This document shows, piece after piece, positions 1 through 7,803 of a DNA stretch of 64,000 nucleotides; the stretch's first letter is position 1, and each line of letters starts with the position of its first letter. This DNA is from CAWFXC01 sp963819735 (GTDB taxonomy: Bacteria > Actinomycetota > Acidimicrobiia > IMCC26256 > DASPTH01), in the NCBI GenBank assembly GCA_963819735.1, contig CAWFXC010000004.1:62001-126000 (forward strand), given 5' to 3'. The position numbers and the translations under genes were made by a program. A model generated the notes under the pieces. It made no database searches and had not been told where the DNA came from. It saw only the letters and a program-made list of their open reading frames with translations.

Positions 1-1556
1 CGGGCGCCAACCTGCGCGGCTGCGTGATCGGTCGCAACACCGACCTCCGGGCGCACGTGCGCGTCGAAGAGGGAACGGTCGTCGGCGACGAGTGCTTCGT
101 CGGGCAGGACGCGGTCATCAACCCGAACGTCAAGGTGTACCCGTTCAAGACGGTCGAGTCCGGCGCGATCGTTACGTCGTCGATAGTGTGGGAGAGCCGG
201 GGCGCCCGCACCCTGTTCGGGCGACGCGGCGTGCGCGGCCTCGCCAACGTCGACGTCAACCCCGAGGTCGCGGTACGGCTGGCCACTGCCTACGGCACCG
301 CGCTCCCCAAGGGTTCGACCATCACCACGAGTCGCGACACGAGCCGCATCGCCCGCGCGCTCAAGCGCGCGCTCATCGCGGGGATCAACCTGTCGGGTGT
401 CAACGTCGAAGACATCGAGCTCGCCACCGTGCCGCTCACCCGCTTCCAGGTGCGCAACAGCCTCTCGCAGGGCGGCATCACCGTGCGCCTCGCGCCCGGC
501 GATCCCGACACCGTCGAGATCCGCTTCTTCGACCGCGACGGTCGCGACCTCGATCCCGGCCTGCAGCGGAAGATCGAACGGCTGCTCTACCGCGAGGACT
601 ACCGCCGCGCGTTCGGTGGCGACATCGGCGACATCGTGTTCCCGCCCCGTTCGCTCGAGTTCTACTCCGCCGCCCTCGAACGGGTCGTCGACATCGACCG
701 GGTGAGCGAGCGCGCGTTCAAGATCGTGCTCGACTACTCGTTCGGCGCCGCGTCGATCGTCATGCCCAGCCTGCTCACGAAGCTCGGCGCCGAGGTGCTC
801 GCGGTCAACCCGTTCGCGTCCACGTCGTCGGCCACCTCGACCGCCGAGGTGCGCGACAAGCAGGTGGCGCGCATCGCCGAGCTCGTGCGCGTGTCGGGGA
901 GCGACCTCGGCTTCGTCATCGATCCCGAAGGCGAGCTCGCCATCACCGTCGACGACACCGGCCACGTGCTCGCGGGCGACGAGCTCCTGCTCGCGATCGT
1001 GGCCCTCATCGCCGAGGCCGAGCCCACCGCGAGCGTGGCGGTGCCGGTGAACGTCACCGGCGCGGTCGAACGGATCCTCACCGCCGACAACGCGGTGGTG
1101 CGCACCAAGCTCTGGGGCGCCAGCCTGATGGAGACCGCCACCGCCCGCGCGGTGATGTTCGCGGGCACGCCCGACGGCGGCTGCATCTGGCCCGAGTTCC
1201 TGCCCGCCTACGACGCCGCGGTCACCCTGGTGAAGCTCCTCGACCTCCTCGCCGCCACCGACCGTTCCCTCGGTTCGGTCGTGGCCTCGCTCCCCGCGAT
1301 CCACGTCGCCCACGAGACGATCGTCACCCCGTGGGAGCGCAAGGGCACGGTGATGCGCGAGATCGTCGAACGGGCCGGCTCCCGCGAGGTCGAGCTGATC
1401 GACGGCGTGAAGGTGGTCGACGGCGAGGAGTGGGCGCTCGTGCTGCCCGACCCCGACGAAGCGCTCACGCACGTCTGGGCCGAGGCGGGGAGCGAAGCGG
1501 CGGCACGAGAGCTCGCGCAGGACTACGTGCGGCGCATCCGTACCGTGCTCGGCTGA
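1..1556 (+). CDS. Mannose-1-phosphate guanylyltransferase-type protein, LbH + phosphomannomutase-like part (5' end outside window)
   Basis: The reading frame is open from base 3, so the N-terminal nucleotidyltransferase domain lies outside the window and the GTG at 24 is not the true start. What remains begins with left-handed beta-helix hexapeptide repeats (GANLRGCVIGRNTDL, VVGDECFVGQDAVI), as in sugar-nucleotide pyrophosphorylases, followed by about 420 residues resembling the alpha-D-phosphohexomutase fold. The family makes GDP-mannose or a related NDP-sugar in the cytoplasm. The usual phosphoserine motif TxSHNP is not visible; the equivalent region reads TTSRDTSRIARALKRALIAG, so the mutase half is probably inactive or divergent. 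The exact substrate cannot be told from sequence. Confidence 0.8.
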   Translation, partial: GANLRGCVIGRNTDLRAHVRVEEGTVVGDECFVGQDAVINPNVKVYPFKTVESGAIVTSSIVWESRGARTLFGRRGVRGLANVDVNPEVAVRLATAYGTALPKGSTITTSRDTSRIARALKRALIAGINLSGVNVEDIELATVPLTRFQVRNSLSQGGITVRLAPGDPDTVEIRFFDRDGRDLDPGLQRKIERLLYREDYRRAFGGDIGDIVFPPRSLEFYSAALERVVDIDRVSERAFKIVLDYSFGAASIVMPSLLTKLGAEVLAVNPFASTSSATSTAEVRDKQVARIAELVRVSGSDLGFVIDPEGELAITVDDTGHVLAGDELLLAIVALIAEAEPTASVAVPVNVTGAVERILTADNAVVRTKLWGASLMETATARAVMFAGTPDGGCIWPEFLPAYDAAVTLVKLLDLLAATDRSLGSVVASLPAIHVAHETIVTPWERKGTVMREIVERAGSREVELIDGVKVVDGEEWALVLPDPDEALTHVWAEAGSEAAARELAQDYVRRIRTVLG

Positions 1557-1617
1557 CGTCCCTGGGGCTGAGGCGCTCGAGCGCAGCCGGGCTCGGGGGA
1601 ACGTCGGGCGGGCGGCG

Positions 1618-1623
1618 TACTAT
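1618..1623 (+). promoter_or_regulatory. -10 element TACTAT of gcvH (leaderless type)
   Basis: TACTAT lies 6 nt before the ATG at 1630, so transcription should begin at or next to the start codon. No Shine-Dalgarno is present. The same layout recurs at many genes here. Confidence 0.6.
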
Positions 1624-1629
1624 CCGGCC

Positions 1630-2013
1630 ATGAATTTTCCCGAGGGCCTGCGGTACAGCGCGGAACACGAATGGGTCGCGGTCGACGGCCCCCGGGCGCG
1701 GATCGGCATCACCGACTTCGCCCAGGACTCGTTGGGCGACGTCGTCTACGTCGAGCTTCCCGCGGTCGGAGCGAATGTGCTCGCCCACGCGAGCTGCGCC
1801 GAGGTCGAGTCGACGAAGTCGGTGTCGGAGATCTTCTCGCCGGTGAGTGGCACGATCGTCGAGGTGAACTCGGGCCTCGACGACGCGCCCGAGCTGGTGA
1901 ACTCCGATCCCTACGGGGGTGGGTGGATCTTCGGCGTCGAGATGGCGGACCCTTCGGAGATCGACTCCCTGTTGTCTGCTGCTGCCTATCAGGCTTTGGT
2001 CGAAGAAGGCTGA
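1630..2013 (+). CDS. gcvH: Glycine cleavage system H protein
   Basis: Lipoyl carrier of the glycine cleavage complex; it shuttles the aminomethyl group from GcvP to GcvT. The protein has 127 residues, normal for the family, with the lipoylation motif ESTKSVSEI and acceptor Lys63, plus the conserved N-terminal YSAEHEW and the C-terminal GGGWIF segment. ATG follows a TACTAT -10 by 6 nt and seems leaderless. The next gene is a LipM-type octanoyltransferase that could load it, and gcvT and gcvP lie 5-6 kb downstream, so the glycine cleavage genes form one locus interrupted by garA, merR and DUF151 genes as in mycobacteria. Confidence 0.96.
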   Translation: MNFPEGLRYSAEHEWVAVDGPRARIGITDFAQDSLGDVVYVELPAVGANVLAHASCAEVESTKSVSEIFSPVSGTIVEVNSGLDDAPELVNSDPYGGGWIFGVEMADPSEIDSLLSAAAYQALVEEG

Positions 2014-2190
2014 GCTGCTCGTCGTGCGCTTGCTCTTTTTCCGCGGCGGACGTTGTCGCGGGTCTGCGGGCTACTCGTCCTCGCTCGTTCGCGTCTCCGC
2101 TCGCTTCGCTCGCTTCGAACACTCGCTGCGGGCGAGCATCCCGCAGCCCCGCGTGCCTTCGGCCGCGTCGCGGCTCGGGGCACTTCGCCG
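2014..2190. other. Intergenic region with GCTCGCTTCG-type repeats
   Basis: This 177-bp gap holds short imperfect direct and inverted repeats (CGCTCGCTTCGCTCGCTTCG near 2097-2116, then CTCGCTGCGGGCGAG), likely to fold. The frame of the next gene is open through it, but the translation is Arg/Leu-rich low complexity, so I treat it as noncoding. Confidence 0.5.
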
Positions 2191-2949
2191 GTGACTGAGA
2201 AGTGGGGGCTGGTCGACGATCTGGCTTCGGGGTTTTGTGCTGCGGAGCAGATGGGGGCGGATTGGGGGATGCTCCTCGCGGTGGCTGCGGGGGGGATGCC
2301 GGGGTTGCGGGTGTACCGGTGGGTGCCGGCGGCGGTCTCGCTCGGGCGGTTCCAGGACGACGGTGATGTCGATCGGGATGCGTGCGCGCGGTTGGGCGTC
2401 GAGGTGGTGCGACGGCCGACGGGCGGGAAGGGGCTGCTGCACGGCGGCGACCTCACCTACGCGGTGGCCATGCCGCGGCCGGCGGGCGCGGCCGGTGGGG
2501 TCGACGCGGTGTACGAGTTGTTGGCCGGCGCGTTGATCGCGGGGTTGGCGCGGTTGGGGGTCGATGCGGCCATCGCCCGCAACGACGGACCGGCGGGGCC
2601 GGTGTGCTTCGCCGGGCAGCAGGGCGCCGACCTCCGGGTGGGCGACCGCAAGCTGTGCGGCTCGGCGCAGGTGCGCCACCACGGCGCGGTGCTGCAACAC
2701 GGCTCGATCCTGCTGCAGCGCCTGGCCTACGACGAGACCGATGTGTTCCGTCCCGCGCCCGGCGCACGAGAGGACGCACGGGCGCAGCTGCGGGCGGCGA
2801 CGGTCACGCTGGAGGAGCTCGGCGCGCCGACGGATCACCGGGTCGTGGCCGACGCGCTCATCGAGGGTTTCGCCACCACCCTCGACCTCGACTTCACCTC
2901 TCGGGTCGAGGCCCCCTCAACCAACGCGTTGCACCTCCCGTCGACGTAG
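2191..2949 (+). CDS. lipM: LipM-type octanoyltransferase / lipoate-protein ligase A family
   Basis: Member of the biotin/lipoate ligase fold. The ligand-binding motif RRPTGGKGLLHGGDLTYAV and the later VCFAGQQGADLRVGDRKLCG and SAQVRHHGAVLQHGSILL match the LipM/LplA group; Cys139 in PVCF corresponds to the catalytic Cys of LipM, which transfers octanoate from ACP to GcvH. The gene directly follows gcvH, which fits that role. GTG at 2191 was chosen because family homology begins at TEKWGLVDDL; an in-frame ATG at 2053 would add 46 residues of Arg/Leu-rich low-complexity sequence. About 252 residues. Whether it uses octanoyl-ACP or free lipoate cannot be settled here; the Cys favours the transferase. 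Confidence 0.8.
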   Translation: MTEKWGLVDDLASGFCAAEQMGADWGMLLAVAAGGMPGLRVYRWVPAAVSLGRFQDDGDVDRDACARLGVEVVRRPTGGKGLLHGGDLTYAVAMPRPAGAAGGVDAVYELLAGALIAGLARLGVDAAIARNDGPAGPVCFAGQQGADLRVGDRKLCGSAQVRHHGAVLQHGSILLQRLAYDETDVFRPAPGAREDARAQLRAATVTLEELGAPTDHRVVADALIEGFATTLDLDFTSRVEAPSTNALHLPST

Positions 2950-2975
2950 AGGTACAGACCCGGGCCGGGGAGGGC

Positions 2976-2981
2976 TACCCT
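2976..2981 (+). promoter_or_regulatory. -10 element TACCCT of garA (leaderless type)
   Basis: TACCCT is followed by 6 nt and then ATG at 2988; there is no Shine-Dalgarno. Confidence 0.55.
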
Positions 2982-2987
2982 CGGGCC

Positions 2988-3461
2988 ATGCGATGCCGCC
3001 AGTGCGGCCACCAGAACGAGTTCGGTTCCAACTTCTGCTCGTCGTGTGGCAGCCCGCTGCCCCACGAGGACGAGTCCACGATGAGCCTGGCCGAGCTGGC
3101 CGAGAGGCTGGAGCTCGACGAGGAGCTCGGCGCCGCCCTCGCCGAGCTGCCGCCGGGCATGGGCATGTTGGTGGTGCGGCGCGGACCCAACGCGGGGAGC
3201 CGCTTCGTGCTCGACTCCGACGTCACCGCCCTCGGCCGTCATCCCGATTCCGACATCTTCCTCGACGACATCACCGTGTCCCGCCGTCACGCGGCGATCC
3301 GCCGCACCGACGACGACCGCTACGAAGTGAGCGACGTCGGCTCCCTGAACGGCACCTACGTCGATCACACGCGCGTCGACACCGCACCGCTGCATCACCT
3401 CGCCGACCTCCAGGTCGGTCGATTCGTGCTCGTCTTCCTCGTCGGAGGCATCGTAACGTGA
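2988..3461 (+). CDS. garA: GarA/OdhI-type FHA domain protein with N-terminal zinc ribbon
   Basis: In Mycobacterium and Corynebacterium GarA/OdhI binds 2-oxoglutarate dehydrogenase and glutamate dehydrogenase and is switched by Ser/Thr kinase phosphorylation. Residues 56-155 are close to GarA: GPNAGSRFVLD, GRHPDSDIFLDDITVSRRHA and DVGSLNGTYVD carry the phosphothreonine-binding residues (Arg84, Ser98, Asn121). Unlike mycobacterial GarA, the N-terminus is a four-Cys zinc ribbon (Cys3, Cys6, Cys17, Cys20) and the ETTS phospho-acceptor motif is absent; only DESTMSLAEL (28-37) offers nearby Ser/Thr. 157 residues. Its end overlaps the next gene by 4 nt. Placement beside gcvH and two MerR genes matches the Rv1826-Rv1830 order. 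Confidence 0.9.
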   Translation: MRCRQCGHQNEFGSNFCSSCGSPLPHEDESTMSLAELAERLELDEELGAALAELPPGMGMLVVRRGPNAGSRFVLDSDVTALGRHPDSDIFLDDITVSRRHAAIRRTDDDRYEVSDVGSLNGTYVDHTRVDTAPLHHLADLQVGRFVLVFLVGGIVT

Positions 3462-4372
3462 GTTCCCGAGAACCTGCGCACCTGTCGATCGGCGAGGTCC
3501 TCGCCGAGCTCCGCGACGAATTCCCCGACATCACGATCTCCAAGATCCGGTTCCTCGAGAGCCAGGGGCTCGTGAATCCCGAGCGCACCCCGTCGGGGTA
3601 CCGGAAGTTCTACGACCACGACCTCGCCCGGCTGCGGTGGATCCTGCACCAGCAGAAGGAGCACTTCCTGCCGCTCAAGGTCATCAAGGAACGCCTCGAC
3701 CAACTCCCGCCGGGCGACGAAGCCCTGCTCGATCCCGGGCCCGCCACCGCCGCCCTCGCCGCGAGTGACGACGACACCGGTGACGACGCGGTCGCCGAGG
3801 CCGACACCGACACCGACAGCGGTGACGACGTCGACGCCGCGGCGCCGGCCGCCGCCGCGGTCGCGGAACCGGCAGCCCCCGCGCCGCCGACGCCACCCGC
3901 CAAGCGCCCCCGCCGTCGCACCCCGACGTTCGCGCCGACGCTGCCGCTCGACGTCGATCCCGACGACCCGCCGCTCGACGCGACCGGCGACGGCAGCTAC
4001 TCCCGCAGCGAGCTGGCGGACGCCGCCGGTCTCGACGACGCCCAACTCGTCGAGCTGGAGAGCTACGGCCTGATCGCGCCCGCCCGAGAAGTGGGCGGCG
4101 AAGCCCGCTACGACGACGACGCGCTCGAGGTCGCCCGCATCTCCGCCGGGTTCTTCCGCCGAGGCATCGAAGGCCGACACCTGCGCATGTACCGCACCTC
4201 GGCCGAACGGGAGGCGGTGCTGTTCGGGCAGGTGCTCATGCCCTACGTCCGCCAGCGCAATCCCGAGGCGAGGGTCCGGTTGCAGGACGAGTTGGTGGAG
4301 CTGGCCACGCTGGGCCGCCGGCTGCGCACCGCGCTGTTGCGCGAAGCCGTGCGCGAGACGCTCGCGGAGTGA
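3458..4372 (+). CDS. ftsR: MerR-family regulator, FtsR (Rv1828) type
   Basis: N-terminal MerR winged helix (residues 6-75: LSIGEVLAELRDEFPDITIS, KIRFLESQGLVNPERT, SGYRKFYDHDLARLRWI). In Corynebacterium the orthologous FtsR controls ftsZ. A long acidic and Ala/Pro-rich linker (about 90-165) separates this from a second, HTH-like C-terminal region (SRSELADAAGLDDAQLVELE). GTG start at 3458 is preceded by GGAGG at 3444-3448 and overlaps the garA stop (GTGA), so the two are translationally coupled. 304 residues, longer than mycobacterial Rv1828 because of the linker. The orthology rests on domain layout and synteny. Confidence 0.85.
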   Translation: MSSREPAHLSIGEVLAELRDEFPDITISKIRFLESQGLVNPERTPSGYRKFYDHDLARLRWILHQQKEHFLPLKVIKERLDQLPPGDEALLDPGPATAALAASDDDTGDDAVAEADTDTDSGDDVDAAAPAAAAVAEPAAPAPPTPPAKRPRRRTPTFAPTLPLDVDPDDPPLDATGDGSYSRSELADAAGLDDAQLVELESYGLIAPAREVGGEARYDDDALEVARISAGFFRRGIEGRHLRMYRTSAEREAVLFGQVLMPYVRQRNPEARVRLQDELVELATLGRRLRTALLREAVRETLAE

Positions 4373-4947
4373 ACGAACCCGCCTTCGTCCCGACCCCGGC
4401 CACGCTGCTCGACGAGCGCGAGATCGAACAGTGCGTGGCGCGCCTGGCGGGTGAGATCGCGGCCGATCATCCCGACGGCGTCGTGTTGGTCGGCGTGCTC
4501 AAGGGCGCGTTGATCTTCCTTGCCGATCTCGCGCGCGCGATCGAAGGGGTGGAGGTGGCCGTCGACTTCATCGCGATCTCGCGCTACGCGCCCGACTCCG
4601 GACGCGTGCGGATCCTGCACGACGTCGACCTCGAGCTCGAAGGACGCGACGTCGTCATCGTCGAGGATCTCGTCGACACCGGGCTCACGCTCGGCTACCT
4701 CGTCGAGCACGTGAAGGCGCGCGGCGCGCGATCGGTCGACGTGTGCACGCTGCTCGATCGGCGGGCGCGTCGCATCCTCCCGTTGGCCGTGCGTTACGTC
4801 GGCGTGGAGATTCCCGACGTGTTCGTGCTCGGGTACGGATTGCACCGGGCCGACCTCTACCGGAACTTGCCGCGCGTGGTCGAGGCCGACCGCACCGTCG
4901 TGCGGGATCGGCCCGCCGCGTACGTCGACGTGCTGTACGGCCGATGA
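4369..4947 (+). CDS. hpt: Hypoxanthine phosphoribosyltransferase
   Basis: Purine salvage enzyme (hypoxanthine/guanine + PRPP to IMP/GMP). The PRPP-binding loop VVIVEDLVDTGLTL (residues 95-108), the GVLKGALIFLADL segment and a C-terminal DVFVLGYGL are typical of the family. 192 residues. GTG start overlaps the upstream stop by 4 nt, so it is in one operon with garA and the MerR gene. In mycobacteria hpt sits elsewhere (next to tilS-ftsH), so its place in this locus is a local rearrangement. It could also be annotated generally as a phosphoribosyltransferase. Confidence 0.9.
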   Translation: MNEPAFVPTPATLLDEREIEQCVARLAGEIAADHPDGVVLVGVLKGALIFLADLARAIEGVEVAVDFIAISRYAPDSGRVRILHDVDLELEGRDVVIVEDLVDTGLTLGYLVEHVKARGARSVDVCTLLDRRARRILPLAVRYVGVEIPDVFVLGYGLHRADLYRNLPRVVEADRTVVRDRPAAYVDVLYGR

Positions 4948-4989
4948 CGTCGAATCGGCTCGGCCCGGGGCCCCGCCTGGGCACGGTGC

Positions 4990-5018
4990 TACGCTCCTGG
5001 TCCAGGACGAGTCGGAGG
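4990..5018 (+). promoter_or_regulatory. Likely promoter and ribosome binding site of the DUF151 gene
   Basis: TACGCT at about 4990-4995 can serve as -10, and GGAGG at 5014-5018 sits 5 nt before GTG 5024 (14 nt before ATG 5033), which favours the GTG start. Confidence 0.45.
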
Positions 5019-5023
5019 CGCCC

Positions 5024-5515
5024 GTGATCCCGATGTCTCTTGTCGGAGTCCGAGTCGAGGTTCCGTCGAACCAACCGATCGTGCTGCTCCGCGAGAACGA
5101 AGGCCAGCGATACCTGCCGATCTTCATCGGCCAGCCGGAGGCGACCGCGATCGTCTACGCGCTGCAGGGCATGGAGACGCCCCGGCCGATGACGCACGAT
5201 CTGTTCAAATCGGTCCTCGACGACCTCGGCACCAAGGTGCTGCAGGTCATCATCACCGAGTTGCACGACGGCACCTTCTTCGCCGAGATCGAGTTCGCCC
5301 GCAACGGCGGCACCTACCGGATCTCCTCCCGGCCGTCCGACGCCATCGCGCTGGCGGTCCGCTACCCGGAGCCGGTGCCGATCTACGCCAACGAGGAAGT
5401 CCTCGAAGAAGCCGGCGTGCTGTTCGAGCAGGACGAGGACGAAGAGCAGATCGAGCAGTTCCGGGAGTTCCTCGACCAGGTGCGCCCCGAAGACTTCGCC
5501 CACGGGGCGGAGTAG
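5024..5515 (+). CDS. Bifunctional nuclease family protein (DUF151)
   Basis: DUF151/BFN family, ortholog by synteny of Rv1829. The N-terminus VGVRVEVPSNQPIVLLREN and the central YRISSRPSDAIALAVR motif are conserved in the family; homologs have been reported to have nuclease activity, but the bacterial role is unclear. 163 residues with an acidic tail (FEQDEDEEQIEQF). GTG at 5024 keeps the common M/V-I-P-M-S start and has a good GGAGG. It stands alone between hpt and the second merR gene with its own putative promoter. Confidence 0.88.
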   Translation: MIPMSLVGVRVEVPSNQPIVLLRENEGQRYLPIFIGQPEATAIVYALQGMETPRPMTHDLFKSVLDDLGTKVLQVIITELHDGTFFAEIEFARNGGTYRISSRPSDAIALAVRYPEPVPIYANEEVLEEAGVLFEQDEDEEQIEQFREFLDQVRPEDFAHGAE

Positions 5516-5592
5516 CCCGCAGCACGCCCCACGGGCGGTCCGAACCCCTTCGGTGAGCCTCGGCGACCGTGCGCGGCGCCCGTGAGCATCCG

Positions 5593-5621
5593 TTGACGGT
5601 GTGCCGTCCAGGGGCTAACCT
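5593..5621 (+). promoter_or_regulatory. Sigma-70-type promoter of the second merR gene
   Basis: TTGACG (5593-5598), 17 bp, TAACCT (5616-5621). The expected start near 5628 gives a 100-nt 5' leader containing the less GC-rich string GTAACTACGACGCTGTACTT, a possible operator for MerR autoregulation (inference). Confidence 0.65.
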
Positions 5622-5730
5622 CACAGTTCCGTAACTACGACGCTGTACTTCAGGCTGACGCCCGGTCAAGGGCAGGTCGAGGGTCCGGGTCGATGCGGCA
5701 ACACTGCGCGAACGCCCAGAACGAGGTCGC

Positions 5731-6243
5731 ATGCCCCAACCCCGGAAATCGAGCGCATCCCGCACCGAGCAGCCGATGCTCGACGGGCTCGCGCCGAAGC
5801 CGCAGGAGCTCGGATTCCGCGGGCCGCAGGTGTGCAAGATCGTCGGCATCTCGTACCGCCAGCTCGACTACTGGGCGCGCACCGACCTCGTCCGCCCGTC
5901 CATCGCCGACGCGCGGGGGAGTGGCACGCAACGCAGCTACTCCTACCGGGACCTCGTTCGGCTGAAGGTGGTCAAGAGCCTCCTCGACGCCGGGGTGAAG
6001 TTGCAGACCGCCCGCAAGGCGATCGAATACCTCCGCGAAGATCTCGGTGAGGACTGGGCCACCGCGAGTCTCGTGCTCGACGGCACCAACTCGGTGCTGG
6101 CCCGCACCGACGACGCGTTGATCGACCTCGTACGCCACGGCCAGGGCGTGCTCAACATCGTGCCCCTCGGGCACATGCTGGAGCAGCTGGACGCCGGCGT
6201 GCGCGAGCACGTGGGCGAGGTGCAAGCAGAGCAGGGAGGCTGA
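5731..6243 (+). CDS. MerR-family regulator, Rv1830 type
   Basis: MerR HTH with motif VCKIVGISYRQLDYWARTDL (residues 34-53) followed by GTQRSYSYRDLVRLKVVKSL (65-84) and a short effector/dimerisation part. 170 residues. In the mycobacterial order garA-ftsR-DUF151-merR this is the second MerR, an Rv1830-like regulator implicated in cell division control. The ATG lies about 100 nt downstream of a clear TTGACG-17-TAACCT promoter, with GAGG at 5723-5726 as a weak ribosome site. The ligand is unknown. The order relative to gcvP is also as in mycobacteria, although gcvT and a nuclease-like gene are inserted here. Confidence 0.87.
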   Translation: MPQPRKSSASRTEQPMLDGLAPKPQELGFRGPQVCKIVGISYRQLDYWARTDLVRPSIADARGSGTQRSYSYRDLVRLKVVKSLLDAGVKLQTARKAIEYLREDLGEDWATASLVLDGTNSVLARTDDALIDLVRHGQGVLNIVPLGHMLEQLDAGVREHVGEVQAEQGG

Positions 6244-6272
6244 CCATTCCGGAGTCGCTCCCTCACGAGCAC

Positions 6273-6707
6273 GTGCGGTTCGCCCACAACTCCGAACGGC
6301 AGTTCGCGAAGTTGCTCGACTTCTACGCGATCAAGTGGGACTACGAGCCGCGCACGTTCGTGCTCGAGCGCGACACCGACGGCAACCCGGCGCAGGCGTT
6401 CACCCCCGACTTCTACCTGCCCGCGTACGACCTCTACATCGAGATCACCACGCTCAACCAGAAGCTGGTCACCAAGAAGAACCGCAAGGCCCGGCGGCTG
6501 CAGGAGATGTACCCCGACGTCTCGGTGAAAGTGCTCTACCAGCGCGACTACCTGCAACTGCTCGTGAAGTACGGGCTGGAACCGCCGTCGCAACTGGTCG
6601 CCGCCGGGGGAGTGCCCGGCGCCGCGTCCGACACCGCGCGGCCGCTCGACCTGTTCCCGGAGCCGCGCCCGCAGGCGCGCCCCGGTGCCGCCGCCGAGTC
6701 GGCGTGA
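6273..6707 (+). CDS. Conserved hypothetical protein, PD-(D/E)XK nuclease-like
   Basis: 144 residues. The core RFAHNSERQFAKLLDFYAIK and FTPDFYLPAYDLYIEITTLN resembles restriction-endonuclease-fold proteins (PD...E-x-T...K, with KKNRKARRL following), but the canonical ExK is ExT here, so catalysis is uncertain. The C-terminal 40 residues are Pro/Ala-rich. The GTG at 6273 has no good Shine-Dalgarno; GGAGG at 6235-6239 is optimally spaced for an in-frame ATT at 6246 (ATT CCG GAG), which would add nine residues, so the start is open. It lies between merR and gcvT, with its stop overlapping the gcvT start. Function unknown. Confidence 0.65.
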   Translation: MRFAHNSERQFAKLLDFYAIKWDYEPRTFVLERDTDGNPAQAFTPDFYLPAYDLYIEITTLNQKLVTKKNRKARRLQEMYPDVSVKVLYQRDYLQLLVKYGLEPPSQLVAAGGVPGAASDTARPLDLFPEPRPQARPGAAAESA

Positions 6708-7792
6708 ACGACACACTCCGCCGAAGCCCCCTCGACGCCGAACACCGCGCCCTGGGCGCCCGCATGGCCGAGTTCGGCGGCTGGGAGATGCCCATCCAGT
6801 ACACCGGCGTGCTCGAGGAGCACCGCGCCTGCCGGGAGCACGCGGTCGTGTTCGACGTGTCGCACCTGGGCTCGGTGCGGGTGCACGGCGCCGGCGCGTT
6901 CGCCACGTTGCAGTGGGCGTTCACCAACGACCTCGACCGCATCGGCCCCGGGCGCGCGCAGTACACGCACCTGCTCGACCCCGGCGACGCCCACGTCGTC
7001 GACGACATCATCGTGTGGTGGGTGGCGCCGGGCGACTTCCTGGTGATGCCCAACGCGTCGAACACCGCACCGCTCGTGCGCGCGCTCGAGGAGGCGGCGA
7101 CGGTCCACGGTGGGGGAGAGTGCACCGTCGTCGACGTCACCTCCACCCGTGCCGTGCTCGCGGTGCAGGGCCCCGAGGCGCGCGAGCGGTTGGCCACCAT
7201 CGCACCCGAGTACGCGGCCGTGGCGCGCTTCGCGGTGCAGGCCGTCGACTTCGCCGGCGCATCCGGCTGGGTGGCGGGCACCGGCTACACGGGCGAAGAC
7301 GGCGTCGAGCTCCACGTGCCCGCGGCGGCGGCCTCGGAGTGCTGGGCGCGCCTCCTTGCCGCGGGCATCACGCCGGCGGGGCTCGGGGCGCGCGACACGT
7401 TGCGGCTGGAAGCCGGGCTGCCGTTGCACGGCCACGAGCTCGGCCCGGGGATCACGCCGCTGCAGGCCGGGCTGGCCTGGGTGGTGCGCTTCGACAAGGG
7501 CAACTTCCGGGGCCGGGCCGCGCTCGAGGCCGAGCACGATCGGGGCGTCGCCCGTCGGCTGCGCGGCCTCGTGGTCGAAGGCCGTCAGATTCCGCGGGAG
7601 GGGTACCCGGTGTTGCGCGACGGCGTGCCGATCGGCACCGTCACGAGCGGCAACTTCTCGCCCACCCTCGGGCACGGGATCGCGCTCGCGTTCCTTCCTC
7701 CCGACACCGTCGACGGCGACGAGCTCACGATCGAGGTGCGCGGCCGCGCCGTGCCGGTCTCGGTGACGAAGTTGCCGTTCGTCCGCCGGTAG
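6704..7792 (+). CDS. gcvT: Aminomethyltransferase (glycine cleavage T protein)
   Basis: Transfers the methylene group from lipoyl-GcvH to tetrahydrofolate, releasing ammonia. N-terminal HRALGARMAEFGGWEMPIQY, FDVSHLGSVRV, TGYTGEDGVELHVP and LGARDTLRLEAGLPLHGHEL are signature segments of the T protein; the C-terminal barrel ends with SGNFSPTLGHGIALAFL. 362 residues, normal length. GTG at 6704 overlaps the preceding stop (GTGA). The TAG stop at 7790-7792 also forms the first half of the gcvP -10 element. Confidence 0.95.
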   Translation: MNDTLRRSPLDAEHRALGARMAEFGGWEMPIQYTGVLEEHRACREHAVVFDVSHLGSVRVHGAGAFATLQWAFTNDLDRIGPGRAQYTHLLDPGDAHVVDDIIVWWVAPGDFLVMPNASNTAPLVRALEEAATVHGGGECTVVDVTSTRAVLAVQGPEARERLATIAPEYAAVARFAVQAVDFAGASGWVAGTGYTGEDGVELHVPAAAASECWARLLAAGITPAGLGARDTLRLEAGLPLHGHELGPGITPLQAGLAWVVRFDKGNFRGRAALEAEHDRGVARRLRGLVVEGRQIPREGYPVLRDGVPIGTVTSGNFSPTLGHGIALAFLPPDTVDGDELTIEVRGRAVPVSVTKLPFVRR

Positions 7793-7795
7793 CCT
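7790..7795 (+). promoter_or_regulatory. -10 element TAGCCT of gcvP, overlapping the gcvT stop
   Basis: TAGCCT begins with the TAG stop codon of gcvT; 8 nt separate it from the gcvP ATG. No Shine-Dalgarno is visible. Confidence 0.5.
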
Positions 7796-7803
7796 CGGCT
7801 CTC

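Noticed and set aside
1557..1629. Glycine riboswitch before the glycine cleavage genes
   Set aside because: The gap before gcvH is 73 bp with a leaderless promoter, and gcvT overlaps its upstream gene, so there is no room for one.
92..1633. Long alternate-frame ORFs over known genes (e.g. here, 8307-10466, 47788-49506, 57159-60140)
   Set aside because: They are frame or strand shadows of well-supported genes, with the Arg/Ala/Gly-rich composition expected in high-GC DNA.
2053..2190. Longer start for the LipM-like gene
   Set aside because: The added 46 residues are low-complexity and come from repeat-like intergenic DNA; family similarity begins after GTG 2191.
6293..6306. Third CGAAC-N4-GTTCG match
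   Set aside because: It lies inside the PD-(D/E)XK-like coding region (codons for S-E-R-Q-F), with a GGCA centre and no promoter next to it; probably chance.
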